Assembly: GCA_965279165.1 (NCBI GenBank)
Contig: OZ257140.1
Location: 2,790,001-2,854,000, forward strand
Source: JBAYIE01 sp965279165
GTDB lineage: Bacteria; Bacteroidota; Bacteroidia; UKL13-3
Direction: 5' to 3'
Length of the DNA: 64,000 nucleotides
Shown here: positions 52,685-59,589 of the stretch, piece by piece
Layout: every line of letters begins with the position of its first letter
How positions within the stretch are numbered: position 1 is the first letter of the stretch
The notes under the pieces: model-generated
Database searches by the model: none
Told to the model about the DNA's origin: nothing
Seen by the model: the letters and a program-made list of their open reading frames with translations, nothing else
Made by a program: the position numbers and the translations under genes

Positions 52685-52768
52685 ATTAGGCATTGGTCAT
52701 TAGGCAGAAGGCATTAGTCATTGGTCAGTTGAATATGGTAGTTTCGAATTTTGGCTTCATGCCAAACA
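52685..52768. repeat. 84-bp exact direct repeat, copy A
   Basis: Identical base for base to 52864-52947, with start-to-start distance 179 bases. The unit begins ATTAGGCATTGGTCATTAGG and ends with the hairpin TTTGGCTTCATGCCAAA plus CA. Confidence 0.9.
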
Positions 52769-52863
52769 GAAGTTTCATTTTAAGTAATCTGTGTAATTTG
52801 TGGCTAAAATGCAATCAGCGGTCGGTCAAAAGTCATTGGTCATTAGGCAATGGTCATTGGTTC

Positions 52864-52947
52864 ATTAGGCATTGGTCATTAGGCAGAAGGCATTAGTCAT
52901 TGGTCAGTTGAATATGGTAGTTTCGAATTTTGGCTTCATGCCAAACA
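52864..52947. repeat. 84-bp exact direct repeat, copy B
   Basis: Second identical copy of the unit at 52685-52768. The sequence after it diverges at once: copy A continues to AATCTGTGTAATTTGTGGC, copy B to CTCTGCGACCTCAGTGCC. Confidence 0.9.
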
Positions 52948-53495
52948 AAAGCCTATTTTATAAAACTCTGCGACCTCAGTGCCTCGGCGTTAAAAAACTT
53001 TGCGTTCTCTGCATTAAATCTTCGCGCCCTTTGCGGTTTAAATCGTTGTATTCAGTGGGTAAAAAAGTAGTCAGCGGTTGGTCAAAAAGTCATTGGTCAT
53101 TAGGCAGAAGTCATTGGTCATTGGTCAGTTAGTGGTTAGTGCTTGGTGCTTGGTTTATTAGGCATTGGTCATTAGGCAGTAATCATTGGTCATTTGTGCT
53201 TAGTGCTTATGGTCATTAGGCATCATTTGTATTTGTTAACCGTTAACAGTGATTGATTAACCGTGAACCGTATCATTTTTGGCTTCATGCCAAACGGAGG
53301 TATCTTTTTAAGTAATCTGTGTATTTCGTGTAATTTGTGGCTAAAAAGCAATCAGTGGTCAGTCAAAGGCCTTCAGTCATTGTTAAGTTGTAATTGGTAG
53401 GTTCGTATTTACACGTTTACGTATTTACAAAATTACCCAACTACCCAATTACGTAACAACTTCTTCGTAAGGTTTTCGTCAAACTCCCGATAGCT

Positions 53496-53525
53496 TTGTT
53501 TAAGCAAATCAATTGTTTATCTTTG
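53496..53525 (+). promoter_or_regulatory. Promoter of the M36 metallopeptidase gene
   Basis: TTG (53496-53498), exactly 19 bases, TATCTTTG (53518-53525): full agreement with the Bacteroidota consensus TTG-N19-TAnnTTTG. It is 18 bases upstream of the ATG at 53544, so the leader would be about 12 bases. Confidence 0.65.
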
Positions 53526-53543
53526 ATTTAACTAAACCAAACC

Positions 53544-56120
53544 ATGAATAAATTCAGATTAGTTGCAGCATTTGTTGTTTCCGCATTGTATGGCCAGGCA
53601 CAATATTCTAATTTCGCTGTTGCCGGCTTCATGAATGCCCAAACATCCGGTGCTGCCAACTCGGCGGTGCAAGCTTCCGATATAAATATTTATAGCCAGT
53701 ATACCGATAAATCCACCGGTATTACCCATATCTATTTTCGTCAAGTGGTTAATAAAATTGAAATTTTTGATGCCACTTCGGATATGCATCTCGATAAAAA
53801 CGGTAACTTGGTAGTTTGGCATAACCGTTTTATTGTAGGAGCAGCCCAAAAAACCAATGCCACCCATGCGGCAGTGCAACCTTTTGCTGCAGCAAATCAA
53901 GTAGCCAAAACCGTTGATAAAAATTTAAGAGCTACCCTTTCCAAAACAAACGCTTCCAATGCGTCCAACGAATACAAATATTTAGATCCTTCCGTTTCGC
54001 CCGATCCGGTGGTGGTAAAACAATATTATAAATCGGTTGGGGAAGAATTAAAATTAATTTGGGTGGTTAACCTGTACGATCCTGCAACCGGCGATGGTTG
54101 GGAAACACAGGTGGATGCATTAACAGGAGAAATACTCGAGAAAATTAGTTTAACCGTACGATGCAATCCGCTAAGCCATAACGGTTCAGCAAGCCATACA
54201 GAAAATCATTTTTTAATGACAGGCGATGAACCTACTCATTTCGGAAAAACAGGAGAAGGTTCGTACCGCGTTTTACCTGTTCCGGTGGAGAGTCCGAACC
54301 ATGGCGCCTTTGAACTGGTAAGCGGTGATCCAACCTCCAATGCTTCTCCTTTCGGATGGCACGATACCGATGGGGTTGCAGGACCCGATTGGACGATTAC
54401 CCGTGGAAACAACGTGTATGCCTGCGAAGATACCGCAAGCAAAAATATTGCGGGTTTTAGTCCAGATGGAGGAAGCAGCCTGGTATTTGATTATACCTAT
54501 GCCACCCATGGCAATGCCAAGGACAATATGCCTTTAGCCATTACCAATTTATTTTACTGGAACAACAAGTTGCATGATATCCTGTACAACTACGGATTTG
54601 ATGAAACATCCGGGAATTTTCAGGCCAATAATTATAGCAAAGGAGGAAAAGAACACGATGTGGTTTTGGCAGATGCACAGGATGGAGGCGGTAGCAACAA
54701 TGCAAACTTTTTTACCCCGAAGGATGGTTTAAACGGACGGATGCAAATGTATTTATTTGTCCGCACCAATTCCGGTAAAAACGGATTAACGGTTCATAAT
54801 GGCAGTGTAGCAGGAACCTATGATGCTCCTCCGGCATTATTTGGTCCAAAACTGATTAGCGATATAACGGGACAATTGGTATTGGCTTACGACAGTTCAA
54901 CCGGCTATACCGGTTGCAAAACCATAACCAATAATATTTCCGGAAAAATTGCAGTTATTTATCGTGGAAGCAGCTGCAATTACACGCAAAAAGTAATGAA
55001 TGCCCAAGTTGCAGGAGCCAAGGCGGTAGTAGTAGTAATGAACAATAATTTCCAGCCATCGCCGATGCCCGGATCCGATACTGGGATTACCATACCTTCT
55101 GTAATAATCAGTAAAATTACCGGTGATTTGTTAAAAACCAGGTTGCTGGCCAACGACAGTATTTACGTTACGCTCGAAGGAGATTCGAACGCCAATATTA
55201 TTTTGGATGGGGATTTGGACAATGGGATTATATCTCACGAATTTGGTCATGGATTGTCGAATCGCTTAACCGGCGGCCCCGACAATGTTTCGTGTTTGAG
55301 CAACGCCGAGCAAGGTGGAGAAGGATGGAGTGATTTTCTTTCGTTGTGTTTAACCGCACGAGCATCGGATACCGCTTTGGATGGCAGAGGATCGGGAACA
55401 TATGCCTTAAACCAACCTTTGGATAGCATTGGAGGTCGAACCTATAAATATAGCAAGGACATGTCGGTGAATCCAATGACGTATAATTCGATTAAATCGA
55501 ATGCGGGTGTGCATTATACCGGTTCGGTTTGGTGCACCATGTTGTATGATGCCTATTTAGAAATGGTAAAGAAATATGGGTTTAATCCTAATTTTTATGA
55601 AAATGAAATTGGCGGAAACAATATGATGTTGCAATTGGTAATTGATGGAATGAAAATACAACCTTGCAGTCCCGGATTTGTGGATTCCCGCAACGCCATT
55701 ATTTTAGCCGACAGCATACGCAATGGAGGAGCCAATAAAGTATTGTTATGGACAGCTTTTGCCCGGAGGGGTTTGGGCTGGTCGGCCAAGCAAGGTTCTG
55801 CCCTAAGCGTAACTGATGGAGTTGCCGCAACCGATTTACCTCCTTTTGTTGGCGTAATAGAAAACGAAAAGGCATGGAATTCCATATCCGTTTTCCCGAA
55901 TCCGGTGTCGGGTGTATTGCATATTGCAGTACCGGATATGTCGGATGCGTTACAAATTAGTTTATATGATCTTACAGGCAAACAGGTATTAAGCCAGAGC
56001 CATTCATCTGCCACAGGACAAATATTACTTAATCTTGATTCGGTAGAAAACGGAGTTTATCTGTTACAACTAAGTAATGGTAATAGGACTTATTACCAAA
56101 AAGTGGTGGTGGGCGAATAA
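53544..56120 (+). CDS. M36 (fungalysin-type) metallopeptidase with PA and T9SS type A domains
   Basis: An 858-residue exported protease. Signal peptide (VSALYGQAQ), FTP propeptide region (about 40-200), catalytic domain with H565-E566-x2-H569 (ISHEFGHGLSNRL) and the downstream glutamate in NAEQGGEGWSDF. A protease-associated (PA) domain is inserted at about 430-545 (KIAVIYRGSSCNYTQKVMNA). The last ~80 residues are a type A T9SS sorting domain (VFPNPVSGVLHI, LYDLTGKQVL, NGVYLLQLSNG). It should be secreted by the type IX system and digest external proteins. Confidence 0.93.
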   Translation: MNKFRLVAAFVVSALYGQAQYSNFAVAGFMNAQTSGAANSAVQASDINIYSQYTDKSTGITHIYFRQVVNKIEIFDATSDMHLDKNGNLVVWHNRFIVGAAQKTNATHAAVQPFAAANQVAKTVDKNLRATLSKTNASNASNEYKYLDPSVSPDPVVVKQYYKSVGEELKLIWVVNLYDPATGDGWETQVDALTGEILEKISLTVRCNPLSHNGSASHTENHFLMTGDEPTHFGKTGEGSYRVLPVPVESPNHGAFELVSGDPTSNASPFGWHDTDGVAGPDWTITRGNNVYACEDTASKNIAGFSPDGGSSLVFDYTYATHGNAKDNMPLAITNLFYWNNKLHDILYNYGFDETSGNFQANNYSKGGKEHDVVLADAQDGGGSNNANFFTPKDGLNGRMQMYLFVRTNSGKNGLTVHNGSVAGTYDAPPALFGPKLISDITGQLVLAYDSSTGYTGCKTITNNISGKIAVIYRGSSCNYTQKVMNAQVAGAKAVVVVMNNNFQPSPMPGSDTGITIPSVIISKITGDLLKTRLLANDSIYVTLEGDSNANIILDGDLDNGIISHEFGHGLSNRLTGGPDNVSCLSNAEQGGEGWSDFLSLCLTARASDTALDGRGSGTYALNQPLDSIGGRTYKYSKDMSVNPMTYNSIKSNAGVHYTGSVWCTMLYDAYLEMVKKYGFNPNFYENEIGGNNMMLQLVIDGMKIQPCSPGFVDSRNAIILADSIRNGGANKVLLWTAFARRGLGWSAKQGSALSVTDGVAATDLPPFVGVIENEKAWNSISVFPNPVSGVLHIAVPDMSDALQISLYDLTGKQVLSQSHSSATGQILLNLDSVENGVYLLQLSNGNRTYYQKVVVGE

Positions 56121-56260
56121 GAGAAGCAATTTGTGCGTTATGGGATTAGGTGCCCTTTGTAATTTATAATGACCAATAAACTATAGATAAATAAAGGTTT
56201 ATAGCGGCTATGGAACTATTTGTGTTGGGATATGCAAGAGGTTGTGGCGGCAATGAACGA

Positions 56261-56269
56261 GTTAGCGGT
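56261..56269 (+). other. Left boundary core site of the cassette array
   Basis: GTTAGCGGT, preceded by GAACGA, resembles the right ends of the attC-like sites (GGAACGTTAGC). It is the exact reverse complement of ACCGCTAAC at 56930-56938, the opening of the first full palindrome. No left palindrome arm is visible in the 140 bases upstream, so it may be a truncated attC, an attI-like site or a secondary insertion site. Confidence 0.6.
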
Positions 56270-56296
56270 CATGCAATGACAACAGTAAAATATAGT

Positions 56297-56304
56297 TATA
56301 TTTG
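56297..56304 (+). promoter_or_regulatory. -7 box of the toxin-antitoxin cassette
   Basis: TATATTTG fully matches TAnnTTTG, 5 bases before the antitoxin ATG at 56310 (or nearer a leaderless start). No TTG at the normal -33 distance. It suggests that the cassette carries its own promoter, as toxin-antitoxin cassettes in integrons usually do. Confidence 0.4.
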
Positions 56305-56309
56305 AATCA

Positions 56310-56531
56310 ATGACACTACAAATAGATATATTGAATCCCAAAGCGACAAGACTCTTGAAAGATCTTGCTGACTTGAATCTCATTTCAATCAGAGATGAGC
56401 GAGAAAGTGATTTTATGAAAGTTGTAGCTAAACTTCGCAAAAAAGCTTCTTCAGAAAACCCAACGCTTGAAATGATAACCAAAGAAGTTGAGCATGTAAG
56501 GACTAAGCGATATGCGGAGAAAAAAGGATAG
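56310..56531 (+). CDS. Antitoxin of a PIN-type toxin-antitoxin pair
   Basis: A 73-residue protein with a hydrophilic helical composition (LLKDLADLNLISIRDE, FMKVVAKLRKKA). It has no recognised DNA-binding motif but shows the size, position and overlap expected of an antitoxin: its last 20 bases overlap the toxin gene in another frame. Similar short proteins precede PIN toxins in many Bacteroidota. It is the first gene of cassette 1. Confidence 0.75.
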   Translation: MTLQIDILNPKATRLLKDLADLNLISIRDERESDFMKVVAKLRKKASSENPTLEMITKEVEHVRTKRYAEKKG

Positions 56532-56937
56532 AATCATTATTGACACAAACCTTTGGATTAGTTTCCTATTATCCAAAAGAACCTCGGGGCTTGACAAATT
56601 CTTTCTTGACAAATCAATAATCATAATTTTCAGCCAAGAGTTGCTTGACGAATTTATTGAAGTAGCTAGACGACCAAAACTAAAAAAGTACTTCAATCTT
56701 GCTGACTTAGAAGAACTCTTATTACAAATTAGTTTACATGCAGAATTTGTCGCTGTAAGTTCAAACATTGTCATTTGCCGTGACCCGAAGGACAACTTTT
56801 TACTCTCTCTAGCTGTTGACAGCAATGCAACATATCTATTAACCGGTGACAAAGACTTATTAGAAGTTAATAAAGTGGGCAAGTCAAAAATCGCCACAAT
56901 GACACAATATCTATCGGAAAAAAGCACGAACCGCTAA
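56512..56937 (+). CDS. PIN-domain toxin (predicted ribonuclease)
   Basis: A 141-residue protein of the COG1569-like PIN toxin group. Acidic metal-binding residues: D11 in IIIDTNLW, the central acid in SQELLDEF, and CRDPKDNF and LTGDKDLLE near the C terminus. PIN toxins cleave RNA and stop growth when the antitoxin is lost. Its TAA stop (56935-56937) is part of CTAAC in the opening core of the attC-like site, so the gene ends exactly inside the recombination site. Confidence 0.88.
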   Translation: MRRKKDRIIIDTNLWISFLLSKRTSGLDKFFLDKSIIIIFSQELLDEFIEVARRPKLKKYFNLADLEELLLQISLHAEFVAVSSNIVICRDPKDNFLLSLAVDSNATYLLTGDKDLLEVNKVGKSKIATMTQYLSEKSTNR

Positions 56938-57066
56938 CAGCACCTACCCAAAAGGCGGGGTTTCGTGTTCCAATGACAGTTTTGTGGTTATTAATAGTTT
57001 TAGTATTTTTAATGAAGTTTTGTAGTAAAAATACCGCCCTTCGGGTAGCTGCGGAACGTTAGCAGC
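56930..57066 (+). other. attC-like site 1
   Basis: A 137-base imperfect palindrome. ACCGCTAAC opens it and GTTAGCAGC closes it. Inner arms: CTACCC/GGGTAG and GGCGGG/CCGCCC, with an unpaired GGAA next to the closing core on one side only. That asymmetry is a feature of single-strand-recombined attC sites. The centre is A/T-rich. About 90 percent identical to attC-like site 3. Confidence 0.72.
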
Positions 57067-57129
57067 AACACCATGTCGACTCAACACGAATAATTATCTT
57101 TATAATTTTAATAAAACAAGCTCTAATCA

Positions 57130-57525
57130 ATGAAAATAATTTTTCTATTCCTGACAACTTTTTTCGCTTGGACAATTGTGTATGGACAGTCACAAACCGA
57201 AATGAACATTGACGCTGGAAATAAATTTAAATCTGTCGATGATGAATTAAACGAGGTATATAAAGAAATTCTCAATGAATATTCTGGCGACACTTTATTC
57301 ATAAAGAAGTTGAAAGTTGCACAAAGACTTTGGTTACAACTTAGGGAAGCAGATATAGAGGCAAGGTATCTCCCTGGTGAATTTTATGGTTCGGTTAAAT
57401 CTATGTGTACTTCTGCACTCTATGAAGAATGGACACGAGAACGAATTAAATTCTTAAGAATATGGATTGAAGGAATAAACCATCAGGACGCTTGCAAAGG
57501 AACTGTTAAGGAAAAAGCAAGATAA
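57130..57525 (+). CDS. LprI-like exported protein (DUF1311 type), cassette 2
   Basis: A 131-residue protein with a signal peptide (MKIIFLFLTTFFAWTIVYGQ). The mature part has the LprI/DUF1311 pattern: MNIDAGNKFKSVDDELNEVY, LKVAQRLWLQLREADIEARY and SMCTSALYEEWTRERIKFL. Members such as LprI in mycobacteria inhibit lysozyme; others are simply envelope proteins. It is the sole gene of cassette 2, ending 53 bases before the next attC-like site. Confidence 0.75.
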   Translation: MKIIFLFLTTFFAWTIVYGQSQTEMNIDAGNKFKSVDDELNEVYKEILNEYSGDTLFIKKLKVAQRLWLQLREADIEARYLPGEFYGSVKSMCTSALYEEWTRERIKFLRIWIEGINHQDACKGTVKEKAR

Positions 57526-57578
57526 TTGCAGGACAGCTTTTTACAGAGAATTTTATTCGTAATTAGAAAAAAAGTGCT

Positions 57579-57731
57579 GCTGCTAACAGCGGCTTAGCAA
57601 GAGCAGGTTTTAGTAGTTCTAATAAAAATTGGTAAATTAGCGGTGGCTTCGCCGGGCTTTAGCATAAAGTGGTTCTGAAATTTATTCTGCTTAAAACTCC
57701 TGCCCTCGCCAAGCCGCGGAACGTTAGCAGC
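57579..57731 (+). other. attC-like site 2
   Basis: A 153-base imperfect palindrome opening GCTGCTAAC and closing GTTAGCAGC. Inner arms GCGGCTT/AAGCCGC, and GAGCAGG against CCTGCCCTC. The closing side again has GGAAC before the core. The opening nonamer is the reverse complement of the closing core of site 1 (57058-57066), marking the two ends of one cassette. Confidence 0.72.
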
Positions 57732-57738
57732 AATTCCA

Positions 57739-58353
57739 ATGAAACAACATAAAGTATTATTCATTATTTTTTGGACACTTTCAACTATATGTTATGGTCA
57801 ACAGGACAGCACCGAGAATAAAACAGCAAAATTTGGGATTAGTTTAGGATCAAATGTGACTCCTACCACAAATGGGCTAAACTTCTTTGTGTACTTAACT
57901 CTCGAGAAAGGTAAAAGTTTCTATGCATTAGGACCTGTTATTGGGCCTAAATTAAAGATCAGGACAGATAATTATTATGGTACACCTACAGTAACAACAG
58001 GAAAGTATGCTATCAATGGGTTTCATGCGCTTTATCAAATAAACCCAAATCCTATTGCCAAAGTATTTAACCTCTTTTTTCAATATGAATTTGATTTTCT
58101 TTACTATCAAGATGAGGGACAAGATTTCTATGACCCTCAGATAAATGGAGCTTATAAAGCTTATGAATTATGGCTTGAAAACTATGTTGGCTACGGTTTC
58201 AAACTAAATTTTTCAAGAATACTAAGCTTGACCCAGAGCGTAGGTATCGGTTATATATATCACAAGTCAGAGATTAATGGAATTGGAATTAGTGGATATG
58301 ATGGAATAGGCCTTAATGCCAAACTTGCACTCAACTTCTTGATTAAAAAATAA
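57739..58353 (+). CDS. Putative outer-membrane beta-barrel protein, cassette 3
   Basis: A 204-residue exported protein (signal peptide to about residue 20, ending CYGQ). The mature part is rich in alternating strands with aromatic residues (GLNFFVYLTLEKGKSFYALG, LFFQYEFDFLYYQD, NYVGYGFKLNFSRILSL) and ends LNAKLALNFLIKK, as small barrels do. No specific family named. It begins 7 bases after the closing core of site 2 and ends 5 bases before site 3, so it fills the cassette. Confidence 0.7.
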   Translation: MKQHKVLFIIFWTLSTICYGQQDSTENKTAKFGISLGSNVTPTTNGLNFFVYLTLEKGKSFYALGPVIGPKLKIRTDNYYGTPTVTTGKYAINGFHALYQINPNPIAKVFNLFFQYEFDFLYYQDEGQDFYDPQINGAYKAYELWLENYVGYGFKLNFSRILSLTQSVGIGYIYHKSEINGIGISGYDGIGLNAKLALNFLIKK

Positions 58354-58358
58354 AAACT

Positions 58359-58495
58359 GCTGCTAACAGCACCTACCCAAAAGGCGGGGTTTCGTGTTCC
58401 AAAGACTGTTTTGAGGTTATAAATTATTTTAGTATTTTTAATGAAGTTTTGTGGTAAAAGTCCCGCCCTTCGGGTAGCCGCGGAACGTTAGGGGC
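58359..58495 (+). other. attC-like site 3
   Basis: A 137-base palindrome opening GCTGCTAAC (reverse complement of the closing core of site 2) and closing GTTAGGGGC. The body is nearly the same as site 1, including CACCTACCC, GGCGGGGTTTCG and CCCGCCCTTCGGGTAG, with scattered differences in the A/T-rich centre and GGGGC in place of GCAGC at the end. Confidence 0.72.
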
Positions 58496-58551
58496 AAGTA
58501 ATCGTCAACAACGGAAAATTGAGTACAATGACTAAAAAACAGTATCAAAAA

Positions 58552-59424
58552 ATGAAAAAAATACTCATTTGTTTATTTTGTGTTATCATAACACAACATG
58601 TTTTTGGACAGGAATATTCTTCTGAATACGAAAAATTTACAAAGAAGGCAGATTCTCTTTATAATGCTAAGGAATACAAAAGTTCTGCAGAAAACTACTC
58701 TTTAGCATTTAAGACTTTGGGGTGGAAAGGTACTCCCACCGACCGTTATAATGCGGCACGCTCATGGGCATTAGCAAATATTCCAGATAGTGCTTTCTTT
58801 TGCTTAGACCGTTTAGTAAACAAAATTGGCTATTCTGACTACGATAAAATTATTGCAGACGAAGATTTTAATTTATTGCACACAGACAAACGGTGGCAAC
58901 CTCTTATTAATCAAATAAAACAAAATAAATTACCTACTGGTTGGTATAGGGCTGGTAGTCATCAAACAAGTTATCAAATGTTTATCGACTCTAGTGCAGG
59001 ACAAGATGGTAAAAATGTATTAACAATAAAATCAATCGAAGAAAAAATAGATGGTTTTGGTACTTTAATGCAAGACTTTTTACCCACCAAATATTTAGAT
59101 AAAAGAATACGAATGACAGGATATATGAAGTCAAAAGATGTTAAAACTTGGGCAGGTTTTTGGTTGCGTGTTGACCAAGAAAACTCAAAACAATCCTTAT
59201 CATTTGATAATATGCAAGACAGAGCAATTAAAGGAACGACAGAGTGGAAGAAATATGAAATTGTTTTAGACGTACCTAAAAACGCTTCCAATATTGCTTT
59301 TGGTGCGCTGTTAAGTAGTACTGGACAAATTTGGTTTGAAAAATTTAAATTTGAAATTGTAGACAATTCAGTTCCACAGACAGGAAGGAATAAAGACGAA
59401 CCGAATCTTGACTTTAAGAAATAA
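58552..59424 (+). CDS. Exported protein with TPR-like and beta-sandwich regions, cassette 4
   Basis: A 290-residue protein from ATG 58552, which gives a clean signal peptide (MKKILICLFCVIITQHVFGQ); TTG 58519 and ATG 58528 are longer in-frame options. Residues 20-125 look like TPR helices (YEKFTKKADSLYNAKEY, ENYSLAFKTL). Residues 130-270 form a beta-rich domain (GYMKSKDVKTWAGFWLRVDQ, WKKYEIVLDVPKNASNIAFG) of the carbohydrate-binding-like type often attached to regulators. Function unknown. It ends 6 bases before site 4. Confidence 0.65.
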   Translation: MKKILICLFCVIITQHVFGQEYSSEYEKFTKKADSLYNAKEYKSSAENYSLAFKTLGWKGTPTDRYNAARSWALANIPDSAFFCLDRLVNKIGYSDYDKIIADEDFNLLHTDKRWQPLINQIKQNKLPTGWYRAGSHQTSYQMFIDSSAGQDGKNVLTIKSIEEKIDGFGTLMQDFLPTKYLDKRIRMTGYMKSKDVKTWAGFWLRVDQENSKQSLSFDNMQDRAIKGTTEWKKYEIVLDVPKNASNIAFGALLSSTGQIWFEKFKFEIVDNSVPQTGRNKDEPNLDFKK

Positions 59425-59430
59425 GTACCT

Positions 59431-59564
59431 GCCCCTAACACATGGCAGGCGCAAAAATCACATTTAAGTTCGTATGAAACATTTTAGTAGTTTTAGGTTT
59501 CATGGTTTCGTAGGAACTTTTAGGTTGAAATGCTTTCTGCGCCTGCCATGGGAACGTGATAGGC
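59431..59564 (+). other. attC-like site 4
   Basis: A 134-base palindrome opening GCCCCTAAC, the exact reverse complement of the closing core of site 3 (GTTAGGGGC). The strong inner arms are CATGGCAGGCGC and GCGCCTGCCATG (12 bp, perfect). The closing side is GGAACGTGATAGGC: the expected GTTAG is disrupted to GTGATAG, so the site may be mutated or inactive there. Confidence 0.68.
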
Positions 59565-59589
59565 TATTATATTTGACATCTTCCCGAAA

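Larger units (their letters stand above)
52574..53420. repeat. Nested intergenic repeat island
   Basis: A ~970-base gene-free stretch reaching to 53543. It is packed with RGTCATT-type heptamers (GGTCATT, AGTCATT, AGGCATT), the inverse of the units at 34.9-37.8 kb; GTGCTTAGTG-like repeats (52574-52630 and 53130-53215); an 84-bp exact duplication; three TTTGGC/GCCAAA hairpins (52750-52766, 52929-52945, 53278-53294); and phrase-like segments at 52963-53040. Two reading frames of 67 and 86 codons here share the same N terminus only because of the duplication and are not genes. Confidence 0.8.
56262..59556 (+). mobile_element. Array of four integron-like gene cassettes without integrase
   Basis: Using cleavage after the G of the GTT core, cassettes are 56262-57058 (PIN toxin-antitoxin), 57059-57723 (LprI-like), 57724-58487 (outer-membrane protein) and 58488-59556 (TPR-like protein), that is 797, 665, 764 and 1069 bp. 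Each is one gene or gene pair on the plus strand followed closely by a 134-153 bp palindrome. In every cassette the first 9 bases, counted from the preceding G, are the exact reverse complement of the first 9 bases of its own palindrome. No tyrosine recombinase gene is present in the window. Confidence 0.78.

Noticed and set aside
52693..53132. Two overlapping plus-strand frames of 67 and 86 codons with the same first 25 residues
   Set aside because: The shared start comes from the 84-bp duplication; the frames run through heptamer repeats and have no family, signal or codon pattern.
52574..53420. CRISPR array
   Set aside because: Repeats are of variable length and spacing, mixed in type, with no constant repeat and unique spacer pattern, and no cas genes.
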